This document shows, piece after piece, positions 26,752 through 35,991 of a stretch of DNA of 63,046 bases (within the stretch, counting starts at the first letter, position 1; each line of letters starts with the position of its first letter). Both the position numbers and the translations under genes were made by a program. Origin of the DNA: Bacillus sp. 522_BSPC (GTDB lineage: Bacteria; Bacillota; Bacilli; Bacillales; Cytobacillaceae); NCBI RefSeq assembly GCF_001076885.1, contig NZ_JVDT01000074.1:1-63046 (forward strand), in the 5' to 3' direction. The notes under the pieces are model-generated. The model saw nothing but the letters and a program-made list of their open reading frames with translations. It ran no database searches and was not told the origin of the DNA.

Positions 26752-28971
26752 TTATTCCGCAGTAACTTCCATGTCATTGTTTATATAATGACGTCTATAT
26801 TTAAAGATAAAGTAAATAGCTGTACCTGCAAAGAACAATATTGGATAAATCCCCAAAATCTCTGCATTATGCCACATATACTCAAAATCACCAGTTGAGA
26901 TTACCGCTTTTAAGCCAGCTACTGAATAAGACATTGGCAATAGATTGTGGATATGTTGTAATACATTTGGTATTAACTCTAACGGAAATGTTCCCGCACT
27001 TGTAGTTAATTGGAAAATCATGATTATTACGATAATAAACCGTCCAGGATTTCCAAATAACGTAACAAAAAATTGGATAATCGAGAAAAATACTAAACTA
27101 GTTAGAACAGTAAATAGGATAAACAACGGTACGCTTTGAACTTCCATACCCAAAATAACGAGCAATACAAAGGACGCAACTAGTGCCTGCAAGACACCCA
27201 CTCCAACTAGAATGATCGTTTTGCTTAAAAACCAACGCATACCACTTTTTGGCTGTCTCTCTGGTTCGGCAAAAGAGAAAACGATAGATAACATTAAAGC
27301 ACCAACAAACAATCCAAGTGAGATAAAATATGGAGCTAAGCCCGTTCCGTAATTCGGAACATCCGATACCTTTTCTTGGTCCACTAAAATCGGTTCTGCA
27401 ATCATATCATAGGTTTTTTCATCCGAATGTATGGAACTTGCTTCCTCCGCTCCATCGGATAATTTAGAAGATAGCTCTTTACTACCATCCAATAAGGTAG
27501 AAGTTCCATTAACCAGTTCCTTTGAACCGTTTTTCAGCAAGTTGGTTCCATCTGATAAAGCAGTGGAACCAGTTGCAAGTGTATTCATTCCTGTTAGCAA
27601 TGTATTCGCACCTTCAGCTAAATTAAAAGACCCATCGACAGCTTTTGAGAATTCAGAGGCATACTGATTCATTCCAGACACAAATTGTTCTTGACCAGCT
27701 ACCTGTTGCTTTACCCCACTTTCTAACTTCGAGCTACCATCACTTAACTGATTAACACCTGTTTGAAGCTGTTTTTGACCTTCATTTAATTCAGTTAGAC
27801 CGCTTGAAAGGCTCACTCCACCTTCTGCCAGCTGGTCTGCTGCTTGGCTCAAAGCCACTGTATTTGTAGCAATAGAAGAGCTTCCGTCCACCAACCCTTG
27901 AATGGCTGCCATTAACTGCTGTTGATTTTCTTCTGGTAATCCTTGTAGCATCGGCATAATCGAATTTATTGTTTCCTGTAAGGTTTTAGCACCTTCATTT
28001 AATTGATTTGCTCCAGCAGCTAATTGTTCTGATTTATCACTCCATTCTGTTAAACTTTGCGATAAATTATCTGAACCAGTTTGAAGCTGATTTGTCCCTT
28101 CGATTAGCGAAGGTATACTCGCTTTAACTGTATTGATTCCATCTTTTGTTTGAGACACGCCATCCAGAATGGATTGATCCCCTGCTTGTAATTGCTCAGC
28201 GGCAGTACTTAATTCCCCTTGTGCGGATTGTAACTCCGATAACCCTTTATTCAAATCCCCCGCACCATCTGCTAGCTCTTTCACTCCATCATTCGCACTA
28301 TTTACACCATCAGAAAATTGAATTGACTTTTCAGCAAGTGTTTTTAAGTTAGAATAAACCTCTTCTGTCCCAGATTTAATTTTATCTGTTCCTTCTTCTA
28401 AATCTTTTGCACCAGAGCTTGCTGTTTTTAAGCCATCTGACATTTCTGTAATGTTTTCAAAAATAGATTCCGCATAAGTTTCCGTTACTTCTTTACTTAC
28501 ACCTTGCTTAATTTTTTCAATTGCAGAGTTCCCTATTTGAGAAGAAATAAAGTTATAGCCAGGATTAGAGATATATTTCAAATCTAATTTCTGTGGATTA
28601 TCTTCAAGTAAGGTCGTCGCATTTTCCGAAAAATCTTTTGGTATCTCTATCAACATATAATACTTTTGCTTTTCTAAATTTTCATATGCTGTTTTTTTAT
28701 CAACAAAAATAAAGTGGAAATCTTCGCTGTCCTTTAAGTTTTCAACTAAATCGTTACCAATCTCTAATGATTTCCCGTTCATTTCTGTCCCGGTATCTTC
28801 ATTAACGACTGCAACGGGTAATTTGTCTAAGTTTCCATAAGGATCCCAAAAGGCCCATAAGTAGATGCCTGCATATAATATTGGAATAAATACAATAGCA
28901 ATAACAGAAATGAGCATCATTTTATTTTTAAAAATAGAGGACAGCTCTGCCTTTAATAAACTTTGTTTCAT
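26752..28971 (-). CDS. yhgE: YhgE/Pip-domain membrane protein (ABC-2 type exporter-like)
   Basis: A 739-residue protein. One N-terminal membrane segment (about 20-42) is followed by a YhgE domain (about 45-160) and a long outside region (about 180-520) of near-heptad repeats with Gly and Leu (patterns LAxGxxxLxxG, e.g. ELADGAGDLNKG, QLAAGANQLNEG). Five or six membrane segments end the protein. The Pip/YhgE family includes phage-infection and exporter proteins. The internal ATG at 28971 is used because GGAGGGG lies six bases before it. It lies downstream of yhgD, its likely regulator. Confidence 0.88.
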   Translation of the reverse strand: MKQSLLKAELSSIFKNKMMLISVIAIVFIPILYAGIYLWAFWDPYGNLDKLPVAVVNEDTGTEMNGKSLEIGNDLVENLKDSEDFHFIFVDKKTAYENLEKQKYYMLIEIPKDFSENATTLLEDNPQKLDLKYISNPGYNFISSQIGNSAIEKIKQGVSKEVTETYAESIFENITEMSDGLKTASSGAKDLEEGTDKIKSGTEEVYSNLKTLAEKSIQFSDGVNSANDGVKELADGAGDLNKGLSELQSAQGELSTAAEQLQAGDQSILDGVSQTKDGINTVKASIPSLIEGTNQLQTGSDNLSQSLTEWSDKSEQLAAGANQLNEGAKTLQETINSIMPMLQGLPEENQQQLMAAIQGLVDGSSSIATNTVALSQAADQLAEGGVSLSSGLTELNEGQKQLQTGVNQLSDGSSKLESGVKQQVAGQEQFVSGMNQYASEFSKAVDGSFNLAEGANTLLTGMNTLATGSTALSDGTNLLKNGSKELVNGTSTLLDGSKELSSKLSDGAEEASSIHSDEKTYDMIAEPILVDQEKVSDVPNYGTGLAPYFISLGLFVGALMLSIVFSFAEPERQPKSGMRWFLSKTIILVGVGVLQALVASFVLLVILGMEVQSVPLFILFTVLTSLVFFSIIQFFVTLFGNPGRFIIVIIMIFQLTTSAGTFPLELIPNVLQHIHNLLPMSYSVAGLKAVISTGDFEYMWHNAEILGIYPILFFAGTAIYFIFKYRRHYINNDMEVTAE

Positions 28972-29044
28972 GTAATTCCCCTCCATTTTTCCATAACTCT
29001 ATTATTCTTTTCCATTACTTTCAATTATTAATTACAAATCCCCT

Positions 29045-29635
29045 TTACTTAGAAACTAGAGAATCACCTGATAATCCATAAAATAAATGCATTTCTAAAC
29101 TAGAAGCTATTTCCTCTGAGCTTAGAGGCGGGTGGTTTTTCTCCCACTCAAATATTAATGCTAAATATACTTTAAAGATAATAAACGAGGTTAATTCTGT
29201 ATCCTTTATTTGAATTTCCCCTTTATCTACTGCCTCTTGCACACGTATCTTCATATAATTTAATATGGCATTTTCTAAATGACTAATAACTTCCTTTACT
29301 TCTAAAGTGCCGATTTCTCGTTGCTCTTGAAAAAGTTTAACCGTCAACTGATGTTCTTTGCGGTACTCAAGCATATTCATCAATGCACGATGGACATTTT
29401 CCATAAACGTAGAGGATGGATCAAATGACTCATCTGCTCTTTCCTTCATTTCTGCTATCAAATCATTTATGATTTCGTAAAAAAGCTCTTCCTTATTCTT
29501 AAAAAAAGTATAAATGGTTCCTTTTCCTACGTTTGCGATTTTAGCGACATGATCCATAGTTGTTGCTTTATAGCCGAACATGGAAAATGATTTTGCCGCT
29601 GCTTCTAAAATAAGATTCCTACGATCAACAGTCAT
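29045..29635 (-). CDS. yhgD: TetR family regulator YhgD
   Basis: A 196-residue repressor-like protein. The N-terminal helix-turn-helix is clear (RRNLILEAAAKSFSMFGYKATTMDHVAKIANVGKGTIYTFFKNKEELF). The remainder is a ligand/dimerisation domain. The ATG at 29635 has GAGGTGG seven bases upstream; an upstream in-frame TTG has no site. It probably controls yhgDE through the dyad at 29829-29855. Confidence 0.86.
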   Translation of the reverse strand: MTVDRRNLILEAAAKSFSMFGYKATTMDHVAKIANVGKGTIYTFFKNKEELFYEIINDLIAEMKERADESFDPSSTFMENVHRALMNMLEYRKEHQLTVKLFQEQREIGTLEVKEVISHLENAILNYMKIRVQEAVDKGEIQIKDTELTSFIIFKVYLALIFEWEKNHPPLSSEEIASSLEMHLFYGLSGDSLVSK

Positions 29636-29828
29636 ATATCCCACCTCTTTCTTATAGCGCAATTTTCCATATGTAAGCAGAAAACAAAGCACCAGTCTTT
29701 TCCTTCCTATTATTAAGCGAGTAAATATTCTCCATTAACTGGTTCACTCAAAAACATGTCTCCAATGTACTCTAATCTTAAAAATATAAAGGAAAAACTC
29801 CCTTATGAAAGACCGCTTCTATTACGAG

Positions 29829-29855
29829 ACTGACTAAAATAACGTTTCGGTCAGT
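29829..29855. promoter_or_regulatory. candidate TetR-type operator upstream of yhgD
   Basis: The inverted repeat ACTGAC (29829-29834) / GTCAGT (29850-29855) has partial symmetry inward (AAA/TTT). It lies about 195 bases before the yhgD start, in the only gap where the yhgDE promoter could be. Confidence 0.45.
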
Positions 29856-29895
29856 TAGTACAAAGAAGAATATATCACAGTGTTAAGCTGCTTGC

Positions 29896-29937
29896 AACAA
29901 AAGAAACCAAGCGATTTTCGTAATAATCACTTGGTTC
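29896..29937 (-). terminator. terminator of the hemEH operon
   Basis: A 12-bp stem AACCAAGCGATT/AATCACTTGGTT (29905-29916 with 29925-29936, one mismatch), followed on the minus strand by TTTCTTTTGTT. Confidence 0.78.
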
Positions 29938-29978
29938 CGTTTACAATATAATAATGTCAAGAAAAATTATTTTTTAGC

Positions 29979-30923
29979 TTATCCTTTAGTAGGTACGGCA
30001 ATTTCTTTTAATACGACTGTTGCTAATACATCAATAAATTCTGGCTGTGCGTTCGGCATTTTTGGTCGATAATAACTTGCACCAACTTCTTTTGTAACTA
30101 CCAAGCATTCGTAGTCATTGTCATATAAAACCTCTAAATGTTCTGCAACAAATCCTACTGGAACATAAACAAATGCTTTATATCCATATTTATCGTATAG
30201 ATCTCTTGTTAAATCCTGAACATCTGGTCCTAGCCAAGGATCTGGTGTATTGCCAGCACTTTGCCAACCTAGATAATAAGTAGAAATTCCTGCCCCTTTT
30301 GCAATTAAATTTGCTGTTTCCTTTAATTGCTCTGGATAAGGGTCTCCATATTGAAGAATTTTTTCTGGCAAACTATGTGCTGATACGATTAAAGCTGCAT
30401 TATCTCTTTCTTCTTGAGACATTTTGCTATATGTCTCTTTTAGTTGATTTACCCAATAGTTGATAAACTTAGGCTCTTTATACCAACTTTCAATACTATG
30501 AATAGTTAAATCGCCTAGCTTATCCGCTTCTGCTTTTGCACGATTATTATATGATTTAATACTAAATGTAGAATAATGTGGAGCTAATACAATACTTACT
30601 GCTTCTTTTATCCCATCATCATGCATCATCTTTACGGCATCTTCTACAAATGGTTCAATATGCTTTAAGCCCAAATACATTTTAAATTCAATATCCTCTT
30701 GAATTTCATTAAGACGGGCCTCCAAGCCTTTTGCTTGTTCCATCGTAATTTTTGCTAATGGAGAAATCCCGCCAATTGCTTCATAGCGACTCGTTAAGTC
30801 TTGAAGCATTTCATCTGTCGGCTTTCTGCCATGTCTAATATCCGTATAATATCTTTCAATATCCTCTTCTTTATATGGAGTTCCATATGCCATCACTAGA
30901 AGACCCATTTTTTTACGACTCAT
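29979..30923 (-). CDS. hemH: coproporphyrin ferrochelatase HemH (CpfC)
   Basis: A 314-residue soluble enzyme that inserts iron into coproporphyrin III in the Gram-positive haem pathway. AYGTP near the N-terminus, the metal-binding His in [10 protein letters not shown] (about 185) and Glu in [15 protein letters not shown] (about 265) are present. No membrane anchor or Fe-S tail, as in B. subtilis. GAGAGG precedes the ATG. It lies 66 bases after hemE. In B. subtilis hemY follows; here yhgD does. Confidence 0.94.
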   Translation of the reverse strand: MSRKKMGLLVMAYGTPYKEEDIERYYTDIRHGRKPTDEMLQDLTSRYEAIGGISPLAKITMEQAKGLEARLNEIQEDIEFKMYLGLKHIEPFVEDAVKMMHDDGIKEAVSIVLAPHYSTFSIKSYNNRAKAEADKLGDLTIHSIESWYKEPKFINYWVNQLKETYSKMSQEERDNAALIVSAHSLPEKILQYGDPYPEQLKETANLIAKGAGISTYYLGWQSAGNTPDPWLGPDVQDLTRDLYDKYGYKAFVYVPVGFVAEHLEVLYDNDYECLVVTKEVGASYYRPKMPNAQPEFIDVLATVVLKEIAVPTKG

Positions 30924-30989
30924 TTCATTACCTCTCTTCTTTCCTATTATTTTGTATCTTATTTCTTTATATATCCTTTTAAATAATTT

Positions 30990-32048
30990 TTATTTACCTT
31001 CACGCTTGCTTAATAAATCACCAGAATAGTCATGAATAAATCCAGTCAATCTTTTCAACACCGCTGGATCTACATCCGGGAATACGCCATGCCCTAAATT
31101 AAAGATAAAGCCAGGGGTTTTAATACCTTGCTGAATAATTGCTTTCGTTCTCTCTTCAATGACACTCCATGGTGCAAGCAGAACTGCCGGATCCAAATTC
31201 CCTTGAACTGCTTTTTTTATCCCCATTTTTCTTGCCTCAGATATAGGTAATCTCCAATCTAGGCCAACTACATCGAGGGGAAGGTCGTTCCATTCTAAAG
31301 CTAAATGGCTTGCACCAACTCCATGCATAATTAGTGGTACATTTTCATCCTTTAACGCTGAAAAAATTCTTTCCATTACAGGCTTAATAAAAATACGATA
31401 GTCTACCACGTTCAATGCGCCAACCCATGAATCAAAAATTTGAATAGCACTAGCTCCAGCTTGAATCTGTGCCTTTACATAGGTAATAACCATATCGCCA
31501 AGTTTATCCATAAGAGTAGTCCAGGCTTCCGGTTTTGCATACATAAATGCTTTTGTTTTATGATAATTTTTCGATGGACCCCCTTCAATCATATAACTGG
31601 CAAGGGTAAATGGTGCACCAGAAAAACCAATTAAAGGAACATCTAATTGCTCGGTTGTAAGGAGCTTAATCGTATCAAGGACATACTTAATATCTTGTTC
31701 AGGATGTAACATACCAAGTTTTGCAACATCATCCATTGATTGAATGGGATTCTCTATCACTGGTCCAATTCCTGATTTTATTTCAACATCAACACCGATT
31801 GCTGGAAGTGGTGTCATAATATCTTTATAAAGCACGGCTGCATCGACATCATACTGATCGACTGGTAATTTCGTAACATATGCACATAATTCTGGCTGAT
31901 GTGTTATTTCGAATAAAGAATATTTTTCTTTAATTGCTCGATATTCAGGTTGGGAACGACCAGCCTGTCGCATATACCATACCGGAACATAATCAGTCGG
32001 CTGTCCTTTTGCCGCTTTAATAAATGTATCTTTCACTTGTTTGCTCAT
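30990..32048 (-). CDS. hemE: uroporphyrinogen decarboxylase HemE
   Basis: A 352-residue cytoplasmic enzyme that decarboxylates uroporphyrinogen III to coproporphyrinogen III. Signatures are [15 protein letters not shown] (substrate Arg), the Asp in [31 protein letters not shown] and [12 protein letters not shown]. The ATG at 32048 gives the same length as the B. subtilis enzyme; a GTG five codons earlier is also in frame. First gene of hemEH, under PerR-box-like sequences. Confidence 0.94.
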   Translation of the reverse strand: MSKQVKDTFIKAAKGQPTDYVPVWYMRQAGRSQPEYRAIKEKYSLFEITHQPELCAYVTKLPVDQYDVDAAVLYKDIMTPLPAIGVDVEIKSGIGPVIENPIQSMDDVAKLGMLHPEQDIKYVLDTIKLLTTEQLDVPLIGFSGAPFTLASYMIEGGPSKNYHKTKAFMYAKPEAWTTLMDKLGDMVITYVKAQIQAGASAIQIFDSWVGALNVVDYRIFIKPVMERIFSALKDENVPLIMHGVGASHLALEWNDLPLDVVGLDWRLPISEARKMGIKKAVQGNLDPAVLLAPWSVIEERTKAIIQQGIKTPGFIFNLGHGVFPDVDPAVLKRLTGFIHDYSGDLLSKREGK

Positions 32049-32117
32049 CCTCTTAATGTCCACCTTTCAAAGGTATGATTTCCATTGTATCTATATTAGT
32101 GGTTATACTCAACTTAT

Positions 32118-32156
32118 TTATAATCATTATTAAATTATAATATTTATAAATATTAT
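32118..32156 (-). promoter_or_regulatory. two PerR-box-like sequences in the hemE promoter region
   Basis: TTATAATCATTATTA (32118-32132) and TTATAATATTTATAA (32135-32149) each match the PerR box TTATAATNATTATAA at all but one defined position. The second is part of a perfect 20-bp palindrome (32137-32156). On the minus strand a TATAAT lies inside them. AT-rich background raises the chance of coincidence. Confidence 0.45.
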
Positions 32157-32552
32157 GCAAGTAAAAAGTTTTGAAAGCGGGAAATTTTTTTGCACTTTCC
32201 CAATTACTTTTCTCAAAAACTTATCATCCCCAATAAAAAGGAATGTCCTCACTCACCAGACACTCCACCTTATTTTATGTAAAATTACTCCCACTCAATC
32301 ATGCATACATTTTAATAATATATCTTTTTCACTACCTTTGCATAGATAACTCATCGGATTGTCACAATTTAGACATTTTTATCCGATTAGCCATGCAGCA
32401 CCCCAACAATTAAAAGCATCTTAGAAAAACATCTGCTTCTTCCTATTTGCGATTATTTAAAAATCCGTTAAAGGTTTATTCATGTGCCTCCCTTCTCTAT
32501 TTCCATAGTAACTTTTCCATTTTTATTGTATGCTAATAGTATCTTGTGACAT
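32157..32552. other. intergenic stretch between hemE and hmoB
   Basis: AT-rich sequence with no gene seen. The hmoB promoter is expected near 32500-32550, but no clear -35 box was found. In B. subtilis pbpF lies at this place; nothing of it is visible here. Confidence 0.5.
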
Positions 32553-32565
32553 AGGAGGAAGATCA

Positions 32566-33084
32566 GTGAACATCTATCTTACTAGCGGAACATATGATTA
32601 TTTATGGAAAAAATACGAGAATGAATTTTCTAAAGAAACTTTATTGTTAATGCAAGATATAAATAGTGACAGGGCAATACTGCTTCATGAAAGTCAGAAT
32701 CCTTCTTTTTTCAAGGAACCAAGAAGCTATGACATTTTATTTACCTATGGAATATTAGAAAATAACGGATTTATAACAATGAATTATGTACCTGTAAGTG
32801 AAGATAATAAACCTGTTTATGAGCATAATATAATGAAATATTTTTCATCTAATCCACATAGAGAAATGAAAGCCATTCGATTCCTCCGTCCTAAAAAAGG
32901 AGATACTTTTATTATCCTTTGTCTATGGGAAAATAAAGCAAGCTATATTAAGTGGATGCAGCATCCAGAAAATGCAAATGCGCCAATCGGAAATAATAGT
33001 GAAAAAGGCTGGAATAATTCGCAGCATTCTATCTTTAATGGAAAACCATATTTCATGCAATTAACGATTCCAGAGGAAGATTAA
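32566..33084 (+). CDS. hmoB: haem-degrading monooxygenase HmoB
   Basis: A 172-residue protein with a C-terminal antibiotic-biosynthesis-monooxygenase fold (about 95-165, including FLRPKKGDTFIILCLWENKASYIKWMQH) and an N-terminal extension, the HmoB (YhgC) layout. It cleaves haem to bilin, iron and CO in the cytoplasm. The GTG at 32566 is chosen because GGAGG lies eight bases before it; a reading frame extends 12 codons upstream without a site. It is divergent to hemE, linking haem breakdown and synthesis. Confidence 0.85.
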   Translation: MNIYLTSGTYDYLWKKYENEFSKETLLLMQDINSDRAILLHESQNPSFFKEPRSYDILFTYGILENNGFITMNYVPVSEDNKPVYEHNIMKYFSSNPHREMKAIRFLRPKKGDTFIILCLWENKASYIKWMQHPENANAPIGNNSEKGWNNSQHSIFNGKPYFMQLTIPEED

Positions 33085-33119
33085 TCATACATAATCCCTG
33101 TAGCCTGCTGAACAACTAA

Positions 33120-33755
33120 CTACCTTGTCTTAATTATGCCATTTCGATTTGCATAAACAGCTGCTTGTGTTCGGTCGGCTACTCCTAGCTTGGATAATAT
33201 ATTGCTAACATGGGTCTTTACCGTTTTTATCCCGATATATAATTCCTCACTAATCGCTTGATTTGTCATGCCTTCTCCAATACACATTAGTACTTCCGAT
33301 TCTCTTTCTGTTAGATCATCATGGGGTTTTCTTTCTGTTGCTCGTAATTTTTTGACCATAACATTAGCAACTTTAGGCTCAATTATTGCTTCTCCACTAT
33401 TGGCTTTATTAATAGCCTGAACAATTTCAAAGGCACTCGCTGTTTTTAGTAAATAGCTAAAGGCACCTGCCTCTATCGCTGGAATTACTTGAGCTTCATC
33501 ATAGAAGCTTGTTATAATAATGATTTTACAGCTAGGATATTCTGTTAGAATGGCTTTAGTTGCTTCGATTCCATTTCCGTTTTCCATCAGTAAATCCATC
33601 AGGACAATATCTGGCTTTTCTTTTATAACAAGCTGAACAGCCGTTTGACCACTATTGGCTTCTCCTACAATTTGAATATTCGACTCTGTCATTAAATAAG
33701 ATATAATCCCTTTCCGGACCATCTCATGATCGTCAACAACTACTACTTTAATCAT
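33120..33755 (-). CDS. liaR: response regulator LiaR-like (VraR)
   Basis: A 211-residue NarL-family regulator. The receiver has VVVDDHEMVRKG, phospho-acceptor Asp in IVLMDLLMENG and KTAS. The LuxR helix-turn-helix has LTERESEVLMCIGEGMTNQAISEELYIGIKTVKTHVSNILSKLG. The ATG at 33755 has AAGGGGTGG upstream and overlaps liaS by eight bases. With LiaS and LiaF it forms a cell-envelope stress module. Confidence 0.82.
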   Translation of the reverse strand: MIKVVVVDDHEMVRKGIISYLMTESNIQIVGEANSGQTAVQLVIKEKPDIVLMDLLMENGNGIEATKAILTEYPSCKIIIITSFYDEAQVIPAIEAGAFSYLLKTASAFEIVQAINKANSGEAIIEPKVANVMVKKLRATERKPHDDLTERESEVLMCIGEGMTNQAISEELYIGIKTVKTHVSNILSKLGVADRTQAAVYANRNGIIKTR

Positions 33756-34791
33756 TTTCCCACCCCTTAGTCGAAACTCTAATATCAATATATGTACCTT
33801 CTCCAATTTTCGAGCGAACTTCCATTATGCCACCAATTTCTTCACAACGCTCTCTCATCGTTTTTAATCCATAGGAAGCTATCCTTTCTATAGTTGGATC
33901 AAATCCTTTTCCATTATCTCCAATATGTAAATGAGCATAATTTCCGCGCTCTTCCAAAATGATTCTTACTTTATCTGCATGGGAATGACGAAGCACATTG
34001 GATAAGGCTTCCTGTACGATTCGAAATAAATGTTCTTGTCCAGCCGTAGTTAAACCTTCTATTTCATCAATGCTCGCAGAAAAATGGAGCGTTGTTTTTC
34101 CCTTCAATTCTTGAATTAGCTTAATAATTCCATCACACAATGTATCATTACTTAATTCAACGGGCCTTAAATGTAGCAATAATGCTCGCATTTCTCCTTG
34201 TGCTTTTCCTGCAATCGACACAATTTCTTTTAACTGTTCTTTTGCCAAAACTGGATTGCTGTCAAAAACTTTATATGCAGCAGAAGACATCATGTTTAAT
34301 GCAAATAATTGTTGACTGACAACATCATGCAAATCTCTTGCAAGTCTTTGCCTTTCTTCTATAACTGCAGCATTATGAGCAGTTTGGCCAAGTGTTATTT
34401 TTTCATTTGCTAATCTTTGCAATGAATGGACTTGTTCTTGTTGATAGTCTGCAAGTTGATTAAGTTCTTCTTTCACACCGTATACATACTCATTCGTGGA
34501 TAGCTGCATTTTCCCTGGTATTTTCCCTCTCCGTAAAGACGATGTAAACCAAAATACCTCATCTAATTGCTTCTTAATCGTGCTATTCCATTTAAAGGCG
34601 AAGTAAAAACCAATTATAGAAGTTAGGAAAAACCAAATAACTGCTAAAATGAAACTTTCTATAGCTGTCATAACAAAAGCAGAAAACAAATATAAATAAA
34701 TTTGTATACTTATAAATAACAATAAAGCACTAATCATACTTGTTAAAGCTACATTTCGGTAATATCCATAACGGCTACTTGTCTGCTTCAT
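33748..34791 (-). CDS. liaS: sensor histidine kinase LiaS-like (VraS)
   Basis: A 347-residue membrane kinase with two N-terminal membrane segments (about 14-36 and 43-66) and almost no outside loop, the intramembrane-sensing layout. The phospho-acceptor His is in EERQRLARDLHDVVSQQLFALN (about 165). The HATPase has VQEALSNVLRHSHA and DNGKGF / YGLKTMRERC. The order F-S-R matches liaFSR. Confidence 0.84.
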   Translation of the reverse strand: MKQTSSRYGYYRNVALTSMISALLLFISIQIYLYLFSAFVMTAIESFILAVIWFFLTSIIGFYFAFKWNSTIKKQLDEVFWFTSSLRRGKIPGKMQLSTNEYVYGVKEELNQLADYQQEQVHSLQRLANEKITLGQTAHNAAVIEERQRLARDLHDVVSQQLFALNMMSSAAYKVFDSNPVLAKEQLKEIVSIAGKAQGEMRALLLHLRPVELSNDTLCDGIIKLIQELKGKTTLHFSASIDEIEGLTTAGQEHLFRIVQEALSNVLRHSHADKVRIILEERGNYAHLHIGDNGKGFDPTIERIASYGLKTMRERCEEIGGIMEVRSKIGEGTYIDIRVSTKGWEND

Positions 34792-34799
34792 GTTTCCTC

Positions 34800-35537
34800 C
34801 TATACCTTTTGCACAGCTATATCGCCTATATTTATTAAAATATTCAATTTAATTTTTTTTATTGCCTCTTCATAATCGGGTGTTACATACTCTAAGCTAT
34901 TTCCAAGCCCATCTCTAATTGATTGAAGTATGCGTACTTCTCCAATTTTCGCTTCTGCAGTAACATTCATCGCTAAATCATCTGGAACAATAATTTTTAT
35001 GTCACCAATTCTAGCATGTATAAACAATTCAGTTTCTCCTTCTGGAATAAAGGCTTTGCTAAAATCGATATAGACATCTCCTATCCCATGAGATATATGC
35101 ATTGGTTCAACAGACCAGTTGTCTGTGTTATATTTCACGTCGCCAATTCGAAATGATTTCTTTGTGTAGCGGTTTCCTCCATTATCATATTCAAAAGAAA
35201 ATTTCTTTGGGCTAATAAGCCTTAATGCCAAAAGAATAATTACTAATGGCCATAATCTCCAAAAATCCACGAAACCAAATTCCAATACTTGGAATCGATC
35301 CAATATTAATAAAATTGAAAACACAAGAATAAATAAAGTGAAAAACAAATTATTTTTCCTCTTTAATGAAATATGATAAAGAGATAGACTTCCATATATA
35401 AACAACAAAAACGGATATATTATGACAAATATTTTTTTTATTTCCAAGGAAATGACACCTATACTAATGAGTAATAGGATAACGCCTAGAACCAGTAAAG
35501 TAATGGAAAACAATGTTTTGGGGATAGATTTTTTCAA
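34800..35537 (-). CDS. liaF: LiaF-like inhibitor of the LiaSR system (VraT)
   Basis: A 245-residue protein: about four membrane segments in residues 8-120, then a C-terminal beta-rich domain (GIGDVYIDFSKAFIPEGETELFIHARIGDIKIIVPDDLAMNVTAEAKIGEVRIL) typical of LiaF. LiaF holds LiaS inactive until cell-wall damage. The TTG at 35537 with AAGGG six bases upstream gives the family length; the reading frame extends 28 codons further without a site. Eight bases separate it from liaS. Confidence 0.82.
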   Translation of the reverse strand: MKKSIPKTLFSITLLVLGVILLLISIGVISLEIKKIFVIIYPFLLFIYGSLSLYHISLKRKNNLFFTLFILVFSILLILDRFQVLEFGFVDFWRLWPLVIILLALRLISPKKFSFEYDNGGNRYTKKSFRIGDVKYNTDNWSVEPMHISHGIGDVYIDFSKAFIPEGETELFIHARIGDIKIIVPDDLAMNVTAEAKIGEVRILQSIRDGLGNSLEYVTPDYEEAIKKIKLNILINIGDIAVQKV

Positions 35538-35991
35538 AGACTTCCCTTCTTTCTTTAAACATTTATACTTTGGGTGATATTTCTTCTTTCTATATGGATA
35601 AAATTCCAAAAAGGACAACAAGAATATAAACTTATTGTACTATCATTTCGACTATTTTTGTTCCTTCTATCGAAGTTTTTTTCTCCGTCCTTAGAAGTAG
35701 TCTCCATTTTTTCATGTAATAATTTCTCCTTACTTCAGATATAAGGAGGTTCCATAAAACGAAGCAGAATCTCCCCTGATCGATAATAATAGAAATCTTC
35801 TACTCATTGTCCTCCTCCTTTCTCTTTATTTGTTATCTCGAGCAATAGATATTACTTCCGTTAAGAGGGATACCCATTTTTCTTAAAAGGACTTATCACC
35901 TTTTACATGCAGCCACATAGTCTGTATTAACCGAATTGTGATAAATGCCTATTGCATTATCGACCTTAAATCGGGAAAGGAGCTGCATTAA
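35538..35991. other. divergent intergenic region, liaF and yhfA promoters
   Basis: About 450 bases without a gene. On the minus strand a TACAAT lies at about 35634-35639 as a possible -10 for liaFSR; no matching -35 was clear. yhfA has AAAGGAG nine bases before its ATG. No riboswitch-like fold was recognised. Confidence 0.4.

Noticed and set aside
32155-32349. 64-residue plus-strand reading frame between hemE and hmoB
   Set aside because: No ribosome site; begins within the palindromic promoter region of hemE.
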